64,000 nucleotides of DNA. It comes from Hyposmocoma kahamanoa. Lineage: Eukaryota; Arthropoda; Insecta; Lepidoptera; Cosmopterigidae. Shown here piece after piece: positions 1-11,900 of this stretch (the first letter of the stretch is position 1; every line of letters begins with the position of its first letter). Location: contig NW_020653409.1 of assembly GCF_003589595.1 (NCBI RefSeq), positions 2,634,984-2,698,983 of the forward strand, read 5' to 3'. The translations under genes and the position numbers were made by a program. The notes under the pieces were generated by a model, which did no database searches, had not been told where the DNA came from, and saw only the letters and a list, made by a program, of their open reading frames with translations.

Positions 1-69
1 CACTTCAAATTAATTGTTTAGATTCTTAACTATTAATCTGGTAAATAATGTTTAAGAGTTCTATTGAAT

Positions 70-330
70 GTCAGGAGTTACTCCACTAGGTTGTTATAAT
101 TATGAATACAAAGATTCGAACCAACGTCTTCTAGCAAACCGTGCCAGACACTATGCCAACTAAGCCACGGAACGAATCAGCGGACCTCACGAATTTATCT
201 ATGTGCTTGTTTTGTAGGAACTTTGTATCTAGTTTTTAACGACTTTTTAGCCGTAGTATCTATGAGAAATCTTCCGAACCGCCAAGATCGAAGGAATTTT
301 TTCTAAGTATTCGATTTCTGTATTAATAAT
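70..330 (-). repeat. tRNA-like SINE, family 2
   Basis: The plus strand reads CGAACCAACGTCTTCTAGCA, ACTATGCCAACTAAGCCACG and TTTTAACGACTTTTTAGCCG, the reverse of the copy at 28920. Its A-box side is TGGCTTAGTTGGCATAG. Confidence 0.6.
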
Positions 331-369
331 TATAACTAATATTTAATTTACTTAGTCTTTATGATATTT

Positions 370-577
370 GAGGCTATCAGCGAAAATGAGTGTAATCCTC
401 ATTTAATTTTTTTTTATACAATATTATTTTAAATGATACTAAAGTACATAATTAATTTACCTATATTTGGATGCTATTTTCATATAAAAAATAATAATAA
501 TTATGTCCTTTAATATCATTTAAAGTATATTGTAGAAAAAAAAGTGGGTTACACCATATTTTTGCGCTGATAGCCCC
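370..577. mobile_element. Small MITE with GGCTATCAGCG ends
   Basis: The left end GAGGCTATCAGCGAAAATGA and the right end, reverse complemented, GGGGCTATCAGCGCAAAAAT, both continue into GTGTAA(T/C)CC. The middle is AT-rich. A related right end lies at 18585-18615. Confidence 0.55.
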
Positions 578-2927
578 ATTTAGTCTATATACACTTCTAT
601 CATTATATATTTCCGGTATTCGTGATTTTTTTTACAAATAATATTTGCATCGATTAATAATAATAATTACTTTGATTACTTACAGAGTGAATCAGTGAAG
701 TCGATTCTTTAAGACGCTATTTTTAGTTAAATTAAAAACTGGCAACCCATTAAACGTCAGTTTACTATCTCTAATTAAAGAAAGTATGTAGCGTGTCTTA
801 AGTTATGACGCTTTTCAACGTTGTGGCGTTAGTTATTTTTGCTATCGCATCACATGTGGCACAGAAGTATTTATTTATATTTCTTTGCCATGCCTTGTTT
901 TATTTTATTTTGATTAAGTACAATTATACAAAATAAATGAAATTAATATATATGTATATACGACGAAGAGATATTATATAATAGGCATCACATTTATATT
1001 TTTAAATATAACGACCTTATTTACTGTGAATTTTAATGCTATTTACTACTGGTTACTTGTATTTTATTGGGTGTTTAAATTATATTGTTTATAGTTTTAA
1101 TAACTTATATATTGTTGTTTATATTGATGTTAATACTATTCTGCGTATACTTTTATGGCTATTTAAAGCCTATGCCTTTAGGTTTATAATTTTTTTTTTA
1201 TTTCAACAAATTTTGCTATAATTGGACCCAAATGATTACAGAAGAATTACATCTATTTTCTTATAACTTTTTCAGTTTTTCAGAGTTCAAATGTAGTAAA
1301 AACCACATGCTTGCTTTTATAACATTCCTGTGTTGTATATTGGCGTATAGATATAGCGTGTAGTTGCCTCTTATTTGTATTACCATACAATCTCACGCAT
1401 GTCCATCTTTTTAATAGGTTTTTACCTAATATCTTTGTGAGTGGACTTTGTTTTCCACAAATCACCACTTCGTAGTGGGAATGGGGATTTGTGGAATAAA
1501 CCACCTCTTTCACTTCCCCCGCTTGCCGCAATGTTTTCTACGCCCGTTTATTCTGGCCCTTTTTAAACGCGTACTCCGTTGTTTAAATATGTACGAGGTC
1601 GAACTTTCCCCGTTTCCCTTTTTTTCGCCATATTTTTATTATTATAAGACCTTCTTATGTATAGTACTATTTTCTTGTTGAAGTAATAAAGACAATAGTA
1701 CATTTATTTGTTCCTAACTCAGGTTGTGTGAATTATGTATGCGATTTTATTAATTACTATATTTTCTGAGATTTTTATAATAGTAAGCTTAAATTGTAAA
1801 TAGTAATGTTGATTATGTAACGTATATTTCTAAACAGAAACAAATTAAATATGTGATTTCATTATTATAGATTGACCAACACCAGCGGTACGTCAAAGAT
1901 TTATGTCTAAACTTGCAACTTGGAATTCCTTTTCCTAAACCTTCCCAAAATCCCCATACGTGGTACGCCAGAGCCGCATCAACAATGGCGCCCATAGACA
2001 ACATTTTTTCTTTAGTTATCTATGAATTCTTCTAGAGACACTATGGGTTCATAAATTGTTTGATGATGTTATGATTCCTTTCCTTATTTCCTTACGAGCT
2101 CACTCTTTCCTGCAGCTCTGAATGAGCTATAGGAGGTAAAAAATTAATTTTCAAATGCGCCGTCCATAACAATATAGCCACAACATATTGACGTTTTCTT
2201 TTTCCACGTTTTCGTCAACATACTGACGACAGAGAGCTTTAATCATTTGTTCCCTCATTGGACCCTCAGTCCACACACACAGTTCAATTAGTTTATTTTA
2301 GAAATACCCGTTGCAGAATGGACTGTATTATATTTATTAAAGAAACTAGATGCTGACTTTAAAGTTTTTATTATAAAATCCACATTCCATTAAAAAGTAC
2401 TTAATACATAAAGTTGTCTTTATTATTTGATCTATTCTTCCACCTTTATTTGATCTATTCTGCCACCTGTGAAGTTCCTGCATAATGGATCGATGAGTGA
2501 TAGAGTGAGTATAGATCATAGCGAATGCGCCGCAAACACAAATCGTACTACATAATGTATGCGCGCAGCTCGCGAGCCTTTCACAAACGGGCATTTGTGG
2601 CGAATTCGCTAGATCTGTACGCACCCTTAGATTACATCTCCCTGTTTTTTGACTAATTTGGCGGGTTATAATCGGTTTTAGCGTCAGTGTTACCGTTTTA
2701 TATTACTACCAAAAGTATTTCATTTGTGAGAGTGGTAGAAATAAATTAAATGGTAATACTGGCGAAACGTATCAGTCACAAAACGAAGATTTCTCTTGTT
2801 TGGAAATACTTATTCATTATTAGCTAAAGTACAACGCTTACGTCATTGTAATTTAGCTCATGAACACGCATAATATGCAAATACAATTAAGACAGCAGTT
2901 ATAGTATCAAGTTATTTACTCGATGCA
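578..2927. other. Gene-free AT-rich stretch
   Basis: I find no exon-like frame with conserved residues. A short hairpin (TCCACAAATCACCACT...AGTGG...GATTTGTGGA) lies at about 1455-1495. The rest shows no repeat that I can match elsewhere in the window. Confidence 0.5.
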
Positions 2928-3104
2928 GGGGGTCTACTCTCGATCTCCGTCCGAAACAATTACTGTCAAATAAGTAATATTCGACAAAATTAAAAGACAA
3001 TTATCAAGTGTGAAGCTTCATTCACATCACGCGTGTTTTCATTTGGTCAAGTATTGCTTATTTGGCAGTAATTGTTTCGGACGGAGATCGAGAGTAGACC
3101 CCCC
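2928..3104. mobile_element. Small MITE with about 52-bp near-perfect inverted repeats
   Basis: The left end GGGGGTCTACTCTCGATCTC and the reverse complement of the right end are the same through CCGTCCGAAACAATTACTG and on to AATAAG with two or three differences. 177 bp in all, non-coding. The same terminal stretch, diverged, occurs at 17345-17395. Confidence 0.85.
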
Positions 3105-4540
3105 GACTCGGTCATAAATCATAGTTAAAATTATTGCCGGAAATTAAATTAAATCAGTGTTAATAATTTGATCTCAATTAGTAATATACATTTTCTGTGA
3201 TGTACATTAAGAAATGCAAATAAATAAGAATCCCGTGAAGGAAGTATTAATTTCGCACGCCTTCATGATTTTACTAGTTTTTAATATTGTAAATTTGTAT
3301 AGTATTGTAAATCTATATCGATAGCACTTATCAACTGCAGTAATGCACAGCCCTGCCATTACACAAAATGCCCGTACCTGCCCGTATCCTACTGTTAAGT
3401 GGGGAAGAGAGTGCAATACTGCTCCGATAATTTATAGCCTATAACGAGAAAATAATATCACTATATTGGTATTATAGATTTTATTGCACCGAAAACCCAA
3501 TTTCATAGTTCTTTATCTCTCACCAACGATATCTATGCACCGAACCAATGATCTTAGAACTAATTTAGATAGAGATATGAAGAGCACGCTATAAAATACA
3601 ATACAATTTATCACAAAAATACAAGATGTAATTAATACACATCGAAAAAATTCGGAAACCACGAATTATGCTGCTGCCGCATCTTTAACTAACAACGAGG
3701 CATTCGCTTCTGAAGTAAGTACACAAATGATAAAAAGTTAATAAAAAATGGAAAGGGCGTAATTCTGCTCACATGTTATTTCTTTTAAATACGCAAATAA
3801 TTAAATTTTTCATTTTAATTTGATGTACGTAATTTTCAGGTTAGTTTATTGTACCTGTTTCGTTTTTTATTTCACGCCAAATAATTCTTCCAAAAATATT
3901 TCTAAACGAAAGAACATAATATGAGCCGTCGAATTATATTTTTCCAATATTTAAAAAAAAAACCAATTTCTAAGAAAAATAAATCCCAAAAACGTTTCCT
4001 CTACGTATATGATAACCGTCAATTTGTCTAATAACCGCTAAAGTATTTTAATAACCGGCAATCTTATCTCACCATCTCACTGAATCTTTATTAGTTTAGG
4101 GCAGTTTTTCAACCCTGACGTTGGCCAAATAATGCATACGACAAGTTGACCTTTTTTGGACGTAGTTTTAAATGCCATAGATCTTTTTTTATTAAAAATT
4201 ACAAAACAAACTTACATAATTCGTGAACTTGAAGTTTGGAGTCACGAACAGAATAATACATCTAAATCCCAATTAATAGTTAATAAAAAAATTTCACTGT
4301 ATTAAACATACAATAATTTTAAAAGTTACAAATTTCAAACACTGACAATTTCTAAATAGAATTCGACAAAGATTACTAGTTAATTACTCTTACGTCAAAC
4401 TTATTTCCTGCTTTGCCTAAATTCCTGTTTAAGATACACTACACGCTGTTGTCACATTTCGATATTGGTTTTGAATTACATTATACACATGTACATCAAT
4501 GGTGAAGACTAGACATCGGAAGACGGCAACCCTAAGTAGA
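3105..4540. other. Gene-free AT-rich stretch
   Basis: No coding signal and no matched repeat. Open frames are short and low in complexity. Confidence 0.5.
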
Positions 4541-4547
4541 AGGTTCG

Positions 4548-4700
4548 CAGAAAATATTAGTTGCAAGCCAATGGGAATTGTGAATCAAATTTCGTTGAAA
4601 ACGATGGGAATCGTGGATTCTCTTAGTCAAGCCGATGGGAATCGTGAATAATTTTCTTAGTCAAGCCGTTGGGAATCGTGAACGAATTTCTTAGGCAAGA
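4548..4700. repeat. Short tandem array, about 35-45 bp unit, four degenerate copies
   Basis: The unit holds AAGCCGATGGGAATCGTGAA and TTTTCTTAGTC and varies between copies (CCAATGGGAATTGTG, AACGATGGGAATCGTG, CCGTTGGGAATCGTG). It is followed by an AG-rich stretch and GACCCCACCTAGCGTGAGGT. Confidence 0.75.
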
Positions 4701-5369
4701 AAGAAATGAAAAGAGTATGGAAATGACAGCGGATAGGGGAGAATGGAAGAAAAAAATACATATTGTGCCGACCCCACCTAGCGTGAGGTAAGAACAGGAA
4801 GAAAAGAGTTAACTGGCAGCAATCATTTGTGTCAGTCCATTGCCACTGATGTACATATATTGAATAAAAACAAATAACGTATAGGTACTCAAGATATAAT
4901 TTTCAACAATAAATATTTCACAGTCTTATTAATTTTGTGACGTTTTAAGTCAACATTTATTGAAATAAAAATGTTTTCAACACGGACGCCATAAAACTAG
5001 TGCCCGTATTTAAATATTGTATAATAGTTGTATAATAAAAAACAGAAAATTAACCATTCAAAGCAATCCATAAGTAGTATTGTCTTAATTATGTATTTAG
5101 AAACTTTTATAAAATACATCATTAGGTATATCTATAGTTCATCTCCATACTAACTGTCCGATATTATGTCGTCATAGATTAAGGGAGCCACCACACTTAC
5201 TATCGCAGAATCGGCTTGAGCCGGTGAAAAAAGTCTTTACGTCCATGTAATATGAGTTAAAATTGGTTACGCATTAAGACCTTTTTGGAATATACAGTAG
5301 AGGTCTGCTCTTTAGTCGGCCGCGTAAAAAATAATCATTTCCTCGCCGCAATTTTCAATTAAGTAAATA

Positions 5370-5896
5370 TAAACAGTTTCACAAATGGGCAAGCGCACGG
5401 GTTTTAACCCGGCGTTTTGTTAACGCCGGGATTTAATGAGGTTAAAACCCATTAACGCCCAAAATCGAGTGCAAAAACTATTTACAACTAATTGAGTTTT
5501 GTTCAAATGTTATTACAAAATGTATAATGCTTCTTATTTTGCCTTCTATAGAATGGATTCGCTTGAAAATAGCATAGCAACGAATCGATACAAAAACTCG
5601 TTACCGATATGCATTGAAAATCGATTTTCATAAAAACGGAACGGTAATGTGTACCACTAGTAGTAAGTGAGAGTACACAGGATTGCAATGTGGGTGTTAT
5701 ATGGAATTGCCTCTTTTTCGTCTAAAAAGATTTTTTATATCAGAATTTCTAATAAGTATGGAATTATACCAAATTCAGTATTTGCCGTTTCTGCCCACAA
5801 TTTAGGACAGAAACGGGCTAAACCCTGGCGCTTTGGATAAAAACCCGAGCCATTAATCGAGTTTTAACCCATTACCCATTTCTGAACAGTTTTGTG
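5370..5896. repeat. Possible MITE with GGGTTTTAACCC-type ends
   Basis: The left part ACAGTTTCACAAATGGGCAA with GGGTTTTAACCCGGCG and the reverse complement of the right part AACTGTTCAGAAATGGGTAA with GGGTTAAAAC are loosely inverted. Internal GTTAACGCCGGG blocks are palindromic. The borders are uncertain. Confidence 0.35.
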
Positions 5897-7477
5897 TGTC
5901 CCGCATTGTAATTCATTGTCAGTGCGCGGCTATGGTCAGGATTATTTTCTCGCTCCAGACTCTCCCGTAAATCATCGGAGCAAAAGTGTCAAGATAATTT
6001 AACCATAAATGTAAAAAAAAGTACCACAAAACTAAAATATTTTTTTACAGAGTTTAAATGTACCTAACCATGTATTTTAAAACTTCAGTCTTGTTGTAGG
6101 TACTCAAAATTATGCGTCGTAAAGAGTATTGGATATATAGTAGTTATAGGTACTATAGTGAGACCGTTTAAACTTTGCTGTCTCCACCGATCATTGGTTG
6201 TAAATTTTCTGTACTATAGTTATAACAACAACTAGGTACGACAAAAAGTTTCAAAAATGCATTTTCCTACCCTTTCCCTCGTTGCATTTCTGCCTAAGCC
6301 TAAACAGTCACACTACCTTCCTACAACCTATTAAATACTAAGTCAACATTATAATATTACAATAAAAACATCTCATTACCATTTATAAACTAGACATATA
6401 TAACATCGAATCCACAAAATATTAAGCTTATTTTTATTAGCTTTAAGGTAATATGAAAGCTTGATATTTATATGTAGGGCCCGGATTAATATGTAATCAC
6501 ATATTTTTGATATCATTAATTGACGATCTTTAATTTGTTTTCTTCTTATATGTATAATGATACTTAGAGAATAACAAATTTCAACTTTTCCATAATTTCA
6601 AAAATCTCATTTCACATATTTTTACAGGTTTGCACCATATTTCTACACGAAACTTGCAATAATCCATATTTTCAATATTGCGTGATATTTTATTTAATTA
6701 AAACAAATAAAGGTGCGTGCGTGCTTGAAAAAAAAAAAATTTTAATACACTAAAAAAAATTAACAGTGTACTGGATTCGCTCTGGACCTTTTGGAGGGAA
6801 AAGTGTCGTTTTTATTTTGACTTTCAATTATTTTGTGAAATCTAGTTTAAAGTGGAATAGGATAGTGCTAATGTGCCTTAATCGAAGATTAAAACGCGAA
6901 ATTATACGAATCTCGAACTAAAATACCCGTATCGGCCCGTTTTAAGGAATCCCGAGTCAATCCAAGCACGCCGCCTCAAATTGCCTATCCTCTTTGTGGC
7001 GGCCATATTTACAGAAACATATTTAAACTTCATGTTTAGGTTGATGGCTTTGCCAAAGCCTTAATAAATAAAAAAAAAAAAAAACAGTGTACTGTGCGGA
7101 AGATTAGAAGACAACCTAGACGTGACATATTCACCTGTGGACTTGTGCAAATTTAAGTTTGCTCTAGTCACATTCTGTGACGTCGAAAGGTCATTCAGCC
7201 AGTACAAAGCGTTGTTCGGACCAAATATGCAAATTTTAATTTTGAAAATTAAAAATAACATGTACATGTGTTTTCTAACAATAACAGTAAAGAAAATATA
7301 ATTGAAGTGGAATAAAATGTGTTGATTTTTTTTTTTAATAAAGCGTAGTCCATGTGACAACAGTTGTTTTTCATCTCCATGTTTATTCCATATGTTAAGA
7401 TTTTTTGCCCATACTATATGTACATATTTTGTAGTTTATACTACATATATAACCGAGCCCTATTTATATGACTTATC

Positions 7478-7708
7478 GACTGTGTACTGGTAATCGGTAC
7501 TATCTCAATTTTGACAACTTTACGGGATGAAGAATAAAATCATTTATCTGGTTTATTAAATAAAAATACGTACATGTGTAATAAAAATATTTAAAAACTA
7601 CGTGTTTTTATTTAATAAACCAAATGCTATATAAATGACGCAAGCAATTTTTTTCTTCACCTGTAATGTTGTCAAAATTGAGATAGTACCTAATGCCAGT
7701 TCACAGTC
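7478..7708. mobile_element. MITE with GACTGTG ends
   Basis: The left end GACTGTGTACTGGTAATCGG, then TACTATCTCAATTTTGACAA, matches the reverse complement of the right end GACTGTGAACTGGCATTAGG. GGTTTATTAAATAAAAA blocks near the centre are also inverted. 231 bp, non-coding. Confidence 0.7.
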
Positions 7709-7879
7709 ATTATGTTAACATAATGTCGTGCAAATTTACTATTTTAAATAGCATTATAATTATCGTAAAATAGCGTAATCCCCTGCTTTTCACGATTTAA
7801 GTATTTTACTAAGCACAATTTTGTTGCAAAACACCGTTTTCGATATCCAATGACGACATAATAAAAAATAAAAAAATTA

Positions 7880-8000
7880 AATTCTCATGTGACCTGTAAA
7901 GGGCCCGAAATGTTGGTTTGTTTGAAAAAAACAATTTTCCCGCGATTTAATTCCGGATATTAATAGTTTGATTAATAGTTTCATTTCCTATGTGTAACAA
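7880..8000. repeat. Interspersed repeat with GGGCCCGAAATGTTGG block
   Basis: It shares GTGACCTGTAAAGGGCCCGA and the following GGTTTGTTTGAAAAAAAC with 38160-38290. Only this block is alignable. Confidence 0.5.
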
Positions 8001-8611
8001 TCGCGAAAACCCAAGAACTTGATTCATAAGCATTTTTAATTAAAGTCTGCCTTTATTGAAGACGGAGTAAAATGACCGTTCATTACGCAAGTGTTGCCCG
8101 CTTGTGAGCAACTAGCGATTGCAGTCGATAAATATTCTGTCAACAGAACGTTGCTTTCGCTGATGAAGTAAATAGGCGAAATTGTTTAATTTGATTCATC
8201 ATCGAACCATTATACGTCCAACTGTTGGGCACAGGCTCATTTGAATTGTTGATTTTTGAAAATTCATTAATGCATACATTAAATTTAGAAGTATGTGTAT
8301 TAAAAATGCAAATAGGAGACATATTTTAAAAAATCATTTTAGTTTAAGATACGTGTCGTTATTAAAATGTGTGTATATAAAAAATGATTTTGATAATATA
8401 CCAACTGTCAAAATAAGAATAAATAATACAGTAATGCAATTAGTAATCAGTCACAATTCAATCATTTTTGACAAAATTCGTCCTACATTCACAATCTATC
8501 AATAAAACTGTCGATAACTACTACATGACCATTTCAAATTTTACGAAAGCAGGCAACCCTGCAAATGTCGTTTTACTCCATCTTAAAAAAGACAGATTAT
8601 AGAAAACCACC

Positions 8612-8857
8612 ATGAGTCTCAGACATATAGGTACTGCGTCTTTGGTTAGTGTGGATGAGATTTTAGAAAGTGACGTTGTTAGTGTAGTGTGCAATCTTGC
8701 GTACGACTTTAATAAAAATAAAACAAACGAGGGTAGTTCCTCGCCGCCGCCGCCGCCGCCGCCGCCGCCTGCACCCGCAGCCGTACTGAGTGACCGGGCT
8801 GTCAGGGCTTTGGCGCGCAGTTTCGGTCGAGTTACCGCCGCGGAATCGCATGACTAA
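8612..8857 (+). CDS. Unrecognised small open frame with a polyproline run (doubtful)
   Basis: The frame encodes 81 residues starting MSLRHIGTASLVSVDE. A CCG microsatellite encodes nine Pro in the middle, and it ends ALARSFGRVTAAESHD. The start context (ACCACCATG) is favourable and the end is GC-rich and CpG-rich. No domain is recognisable, and the DNA around it (CAAAACATGTCGAGCAAAAA) looks repeat-derived. It lies 115 bp past the 3' end of the SNF2-like gene, in the opposite direction. It may be no more than a repeat that happens to be open. Confidence 0.15.
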   Translation: MSLRHIGTASLVSVDEILESDVVSVVCNLAYDFNKNKTNEGSSSPPPPPPPPPAPAAVLSDRAVRALARSFGRVTAAESHD

Positions 8858-8971
8858 GAACCACAGACTGGTTCAAAACATGTCGAGCAAAAATTCGACT
8901 TAAATACGTGAGTTATCCGTTAGTTTAGTTAACGTTCATAAACATATCATTAACCTAATTTCACGTTATAA

Positions 8972-11900
8972 TTACAACATTCTGTCCAACAATGACCCCT
9001 TAAACTGATCCAATACTTGCTTTTCTAATTCTAACAGTTTTCTTTCTACGTCATCACTTTCTTCGCTTTTTGCTTCTGGAACATTCGAATCTTCAGTTTT
9101 TGTTGCATTTTTGTTGTTTGCATTATTGTCTCCAGGTTTGCAATGTACAATACTAATATCTTCATCTACTTTGACAGTTTCTGGAACCTTCAATTCATCG
9201 TCCGATTCTGTGGTATCGGACACGTTATTAGACTTTTGTTTATTATTTGAACATTCTTCGACGTGGTTTTTTACTTTTCCACTGTCGATAGATACATCTA
9301 CATATTTCATTTTGTCACTCTTCGCGGAGGTATTTATTTTAATCGTAGATGTATTGTCTCTTATTCCATCTTTTAAAGTTTGTATAGGAACAACTGCATT
9401 AACTTCAATCATTGGTATATCAAATTCATCACTATTGCTTAACTTTTGCGTATCACTTTGGCTATAATTTAAATTTGTGATATTATCATTCACTTCATTA
9501 ATTATCACATTCATTTCAGAATTATTTGTGTTACCTTCATGTTGAGAAGCGTTATCTGCTTGAACTAATTCATTAACTGCATTTTGAAATTCTAAGGTAA
9601 ACGATTCTTCAGTATCTTCAGTTTTAAATGCGTTTTCAGGTAAATTGTTGTCATGTATATATTTCATTGTACCTTTGCAAAAATTACCTTCAGTGTTATT
9701 AGTAAAGTTAAACATTTCGTTGCTCACATCATAAGTGTTTGTGTCGTTGTTATGAATACTGGGTACCTTTTGTTCTAGAGCTTCCTGGTTCGCCACTTCG
9801 TTATCTAATCTCCTTTTCTTGGTGCTCTTCACTTTAGTCCCGGTGGGATCTTTATTTTTACGCGATACTTTTGTAGATTCCACCACTGGTGACTCTATTA
9901 TTTCATGAACCTGAAATATTGTAAAAAAGACTGAAAATCGTTTTCAAAAATCATGTGATCACAATGCCAAACCAAATTTATCAAAGTTGGCCCAAAAACC
10001 AGAGCATTAGACCTCTACTATGACATTGACGATGATTAGCAATAACGTAAACAAATTTATTATTATTTATTACAGCGCCACCTAGCATAGGAACTAAGAC
10101 ATTGTTGCGGAACTTGAATGCATTTGCATAGAGTTACCCTACTTGTGTTATTATACTAATGGTACTACTTCTAAAGCAATTGTATTGAAAAACGAGGTTT
10201 TACTTTGCGTTAAACTTACTTGAGGCTTGACAAAAAGCGGGCAAAAGTCATTTCTTCTAATAAGAAAATCTTCCAAATAGGCGTCCAGCAGAAGAGATTT
10301 AGTGAGCATGTCTAAGTAATCTTTTGGCTCTGTTTTGAAGTTATCAAGATTTATTTCGCTGTTCGGGTGTAGCCATTGGTAAATTAGAGACAGTTTGTGT
10401 AGTTCTTCCTGAAAAGTTGATGTATTTTCATTACAATACAATACAACATTATTTCAATTGTCATTTTCCACCTTAACAATACTTTTTAAAGCAAGGAACA
10501 TCGTACATTTACATTGCGAGGTGGAACACTGGTGCCTAAACTAGGTTGGACCTGTATACTATAGGTCACTATTATTATTATATAGATTTTAAGACTTTCG
10601 TGGTTATTCACTAAATGATTATCACTAGTATCAGGTTTCTTACCACGGTATGACTTCTTTTTATTTTCCCGATATTCCCGATATTTATTATAAAAAGAAG
10701 TCATACCGTGGTAAGAAGCCTGATACTAGTGATAACTATTATTATTGTTAGAGTGGGTTACTCCGTCGCTCTAACGATGTTTTATGTAATAATAATAATA
10801 ATAAAGCATAAGTAACAAGCACCAGGATCTCGGTTCCGACTACCTATTTACAGCCTTTGCAGTCGAAACCCTTCATTTGTACAAAATTTTATTCAGAAAA
10901 ATTAATAGACTGTCTGGGAAACCTAAGGGCCGGGTACCTTGCCCAACGCATAGCAATAAGTCTTTTTTACCTTACCTGTACATTATCAAAAAAAAAAAAA
11001 TAAAAAAAATAAAGTCTTATTTAAATTCCAACAAACATTACATATTTCTTATAAAATAAAAATTGTGACACGTAATAAACATAACTTAATTGAATTCAAA
11101 TCATAATTATAAGATTATGTGAAAATTACAATATTAAAGATTAATATTTTCTTTAAACGCGAACCATTCATGATGTTTGTTTTCCATTACGAGTTTACAA
11201 TTATAGCATGCGGTGTTTACCTGTAATTAACTGTTGCACTTAGCATTAAGGCAATATTGTACTTTCCTAGTTGTAGTTTTTGTTTGTCTAGTTGGTGAAC
11301 CAATAAAAAAAATTCAAACTTGTAATTATGACGTTTGAAGACGCTAAAGAATTGTTTTAACAATAATTCTGCCACTGTTCTTTTATCATATCAGGCATAT
11401 ATTTTTTCCCTCACCTTTAAATTCATAGAAGTGACCCAAATCTTGTAATCGGCGTTAAAATTTATCTGCAGCATTTCCTTGGCGATGTGATTGTCGTGCA
11501 CCACCACCATTCCCCAGGTGCGCCGCGAGAACGAGGCCCCGTCTTTCTTGCTGTTTATGTAGATAGAATTCTTTGCAAATGGATTCGAGGTTCGAACTGC
11601 AACTTCTGGAATAATATAAAAGGAACAATTCGCACATGACAACTAACATGGTATTATATAAAAATGGTTTTAATTTATATTCATATTACCTATTTAGTTT
11701 CAAAGCGACAGTATTGTCCTATGACTTTGAAATTAAATCGTATATGAATGACACATCAATATAGCGAAATTTTGTATATAAATTATTAATATAACGCAAT
11801 TTTGAGATAAAATATAATTTAACGCCATTTTTGAGGTTATACTATGTTAGTGGTCAAGTGCGAATTGTAAAAACGATGCCTTACTTTCTCAAATATTACA

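Noticed and set aside
9111..9467. 118-codon hydrophobic frame on the plus strand
   Set aside because: It is antisense to the last exon of the SNF2-like gene, whose frame has matched splice phase.
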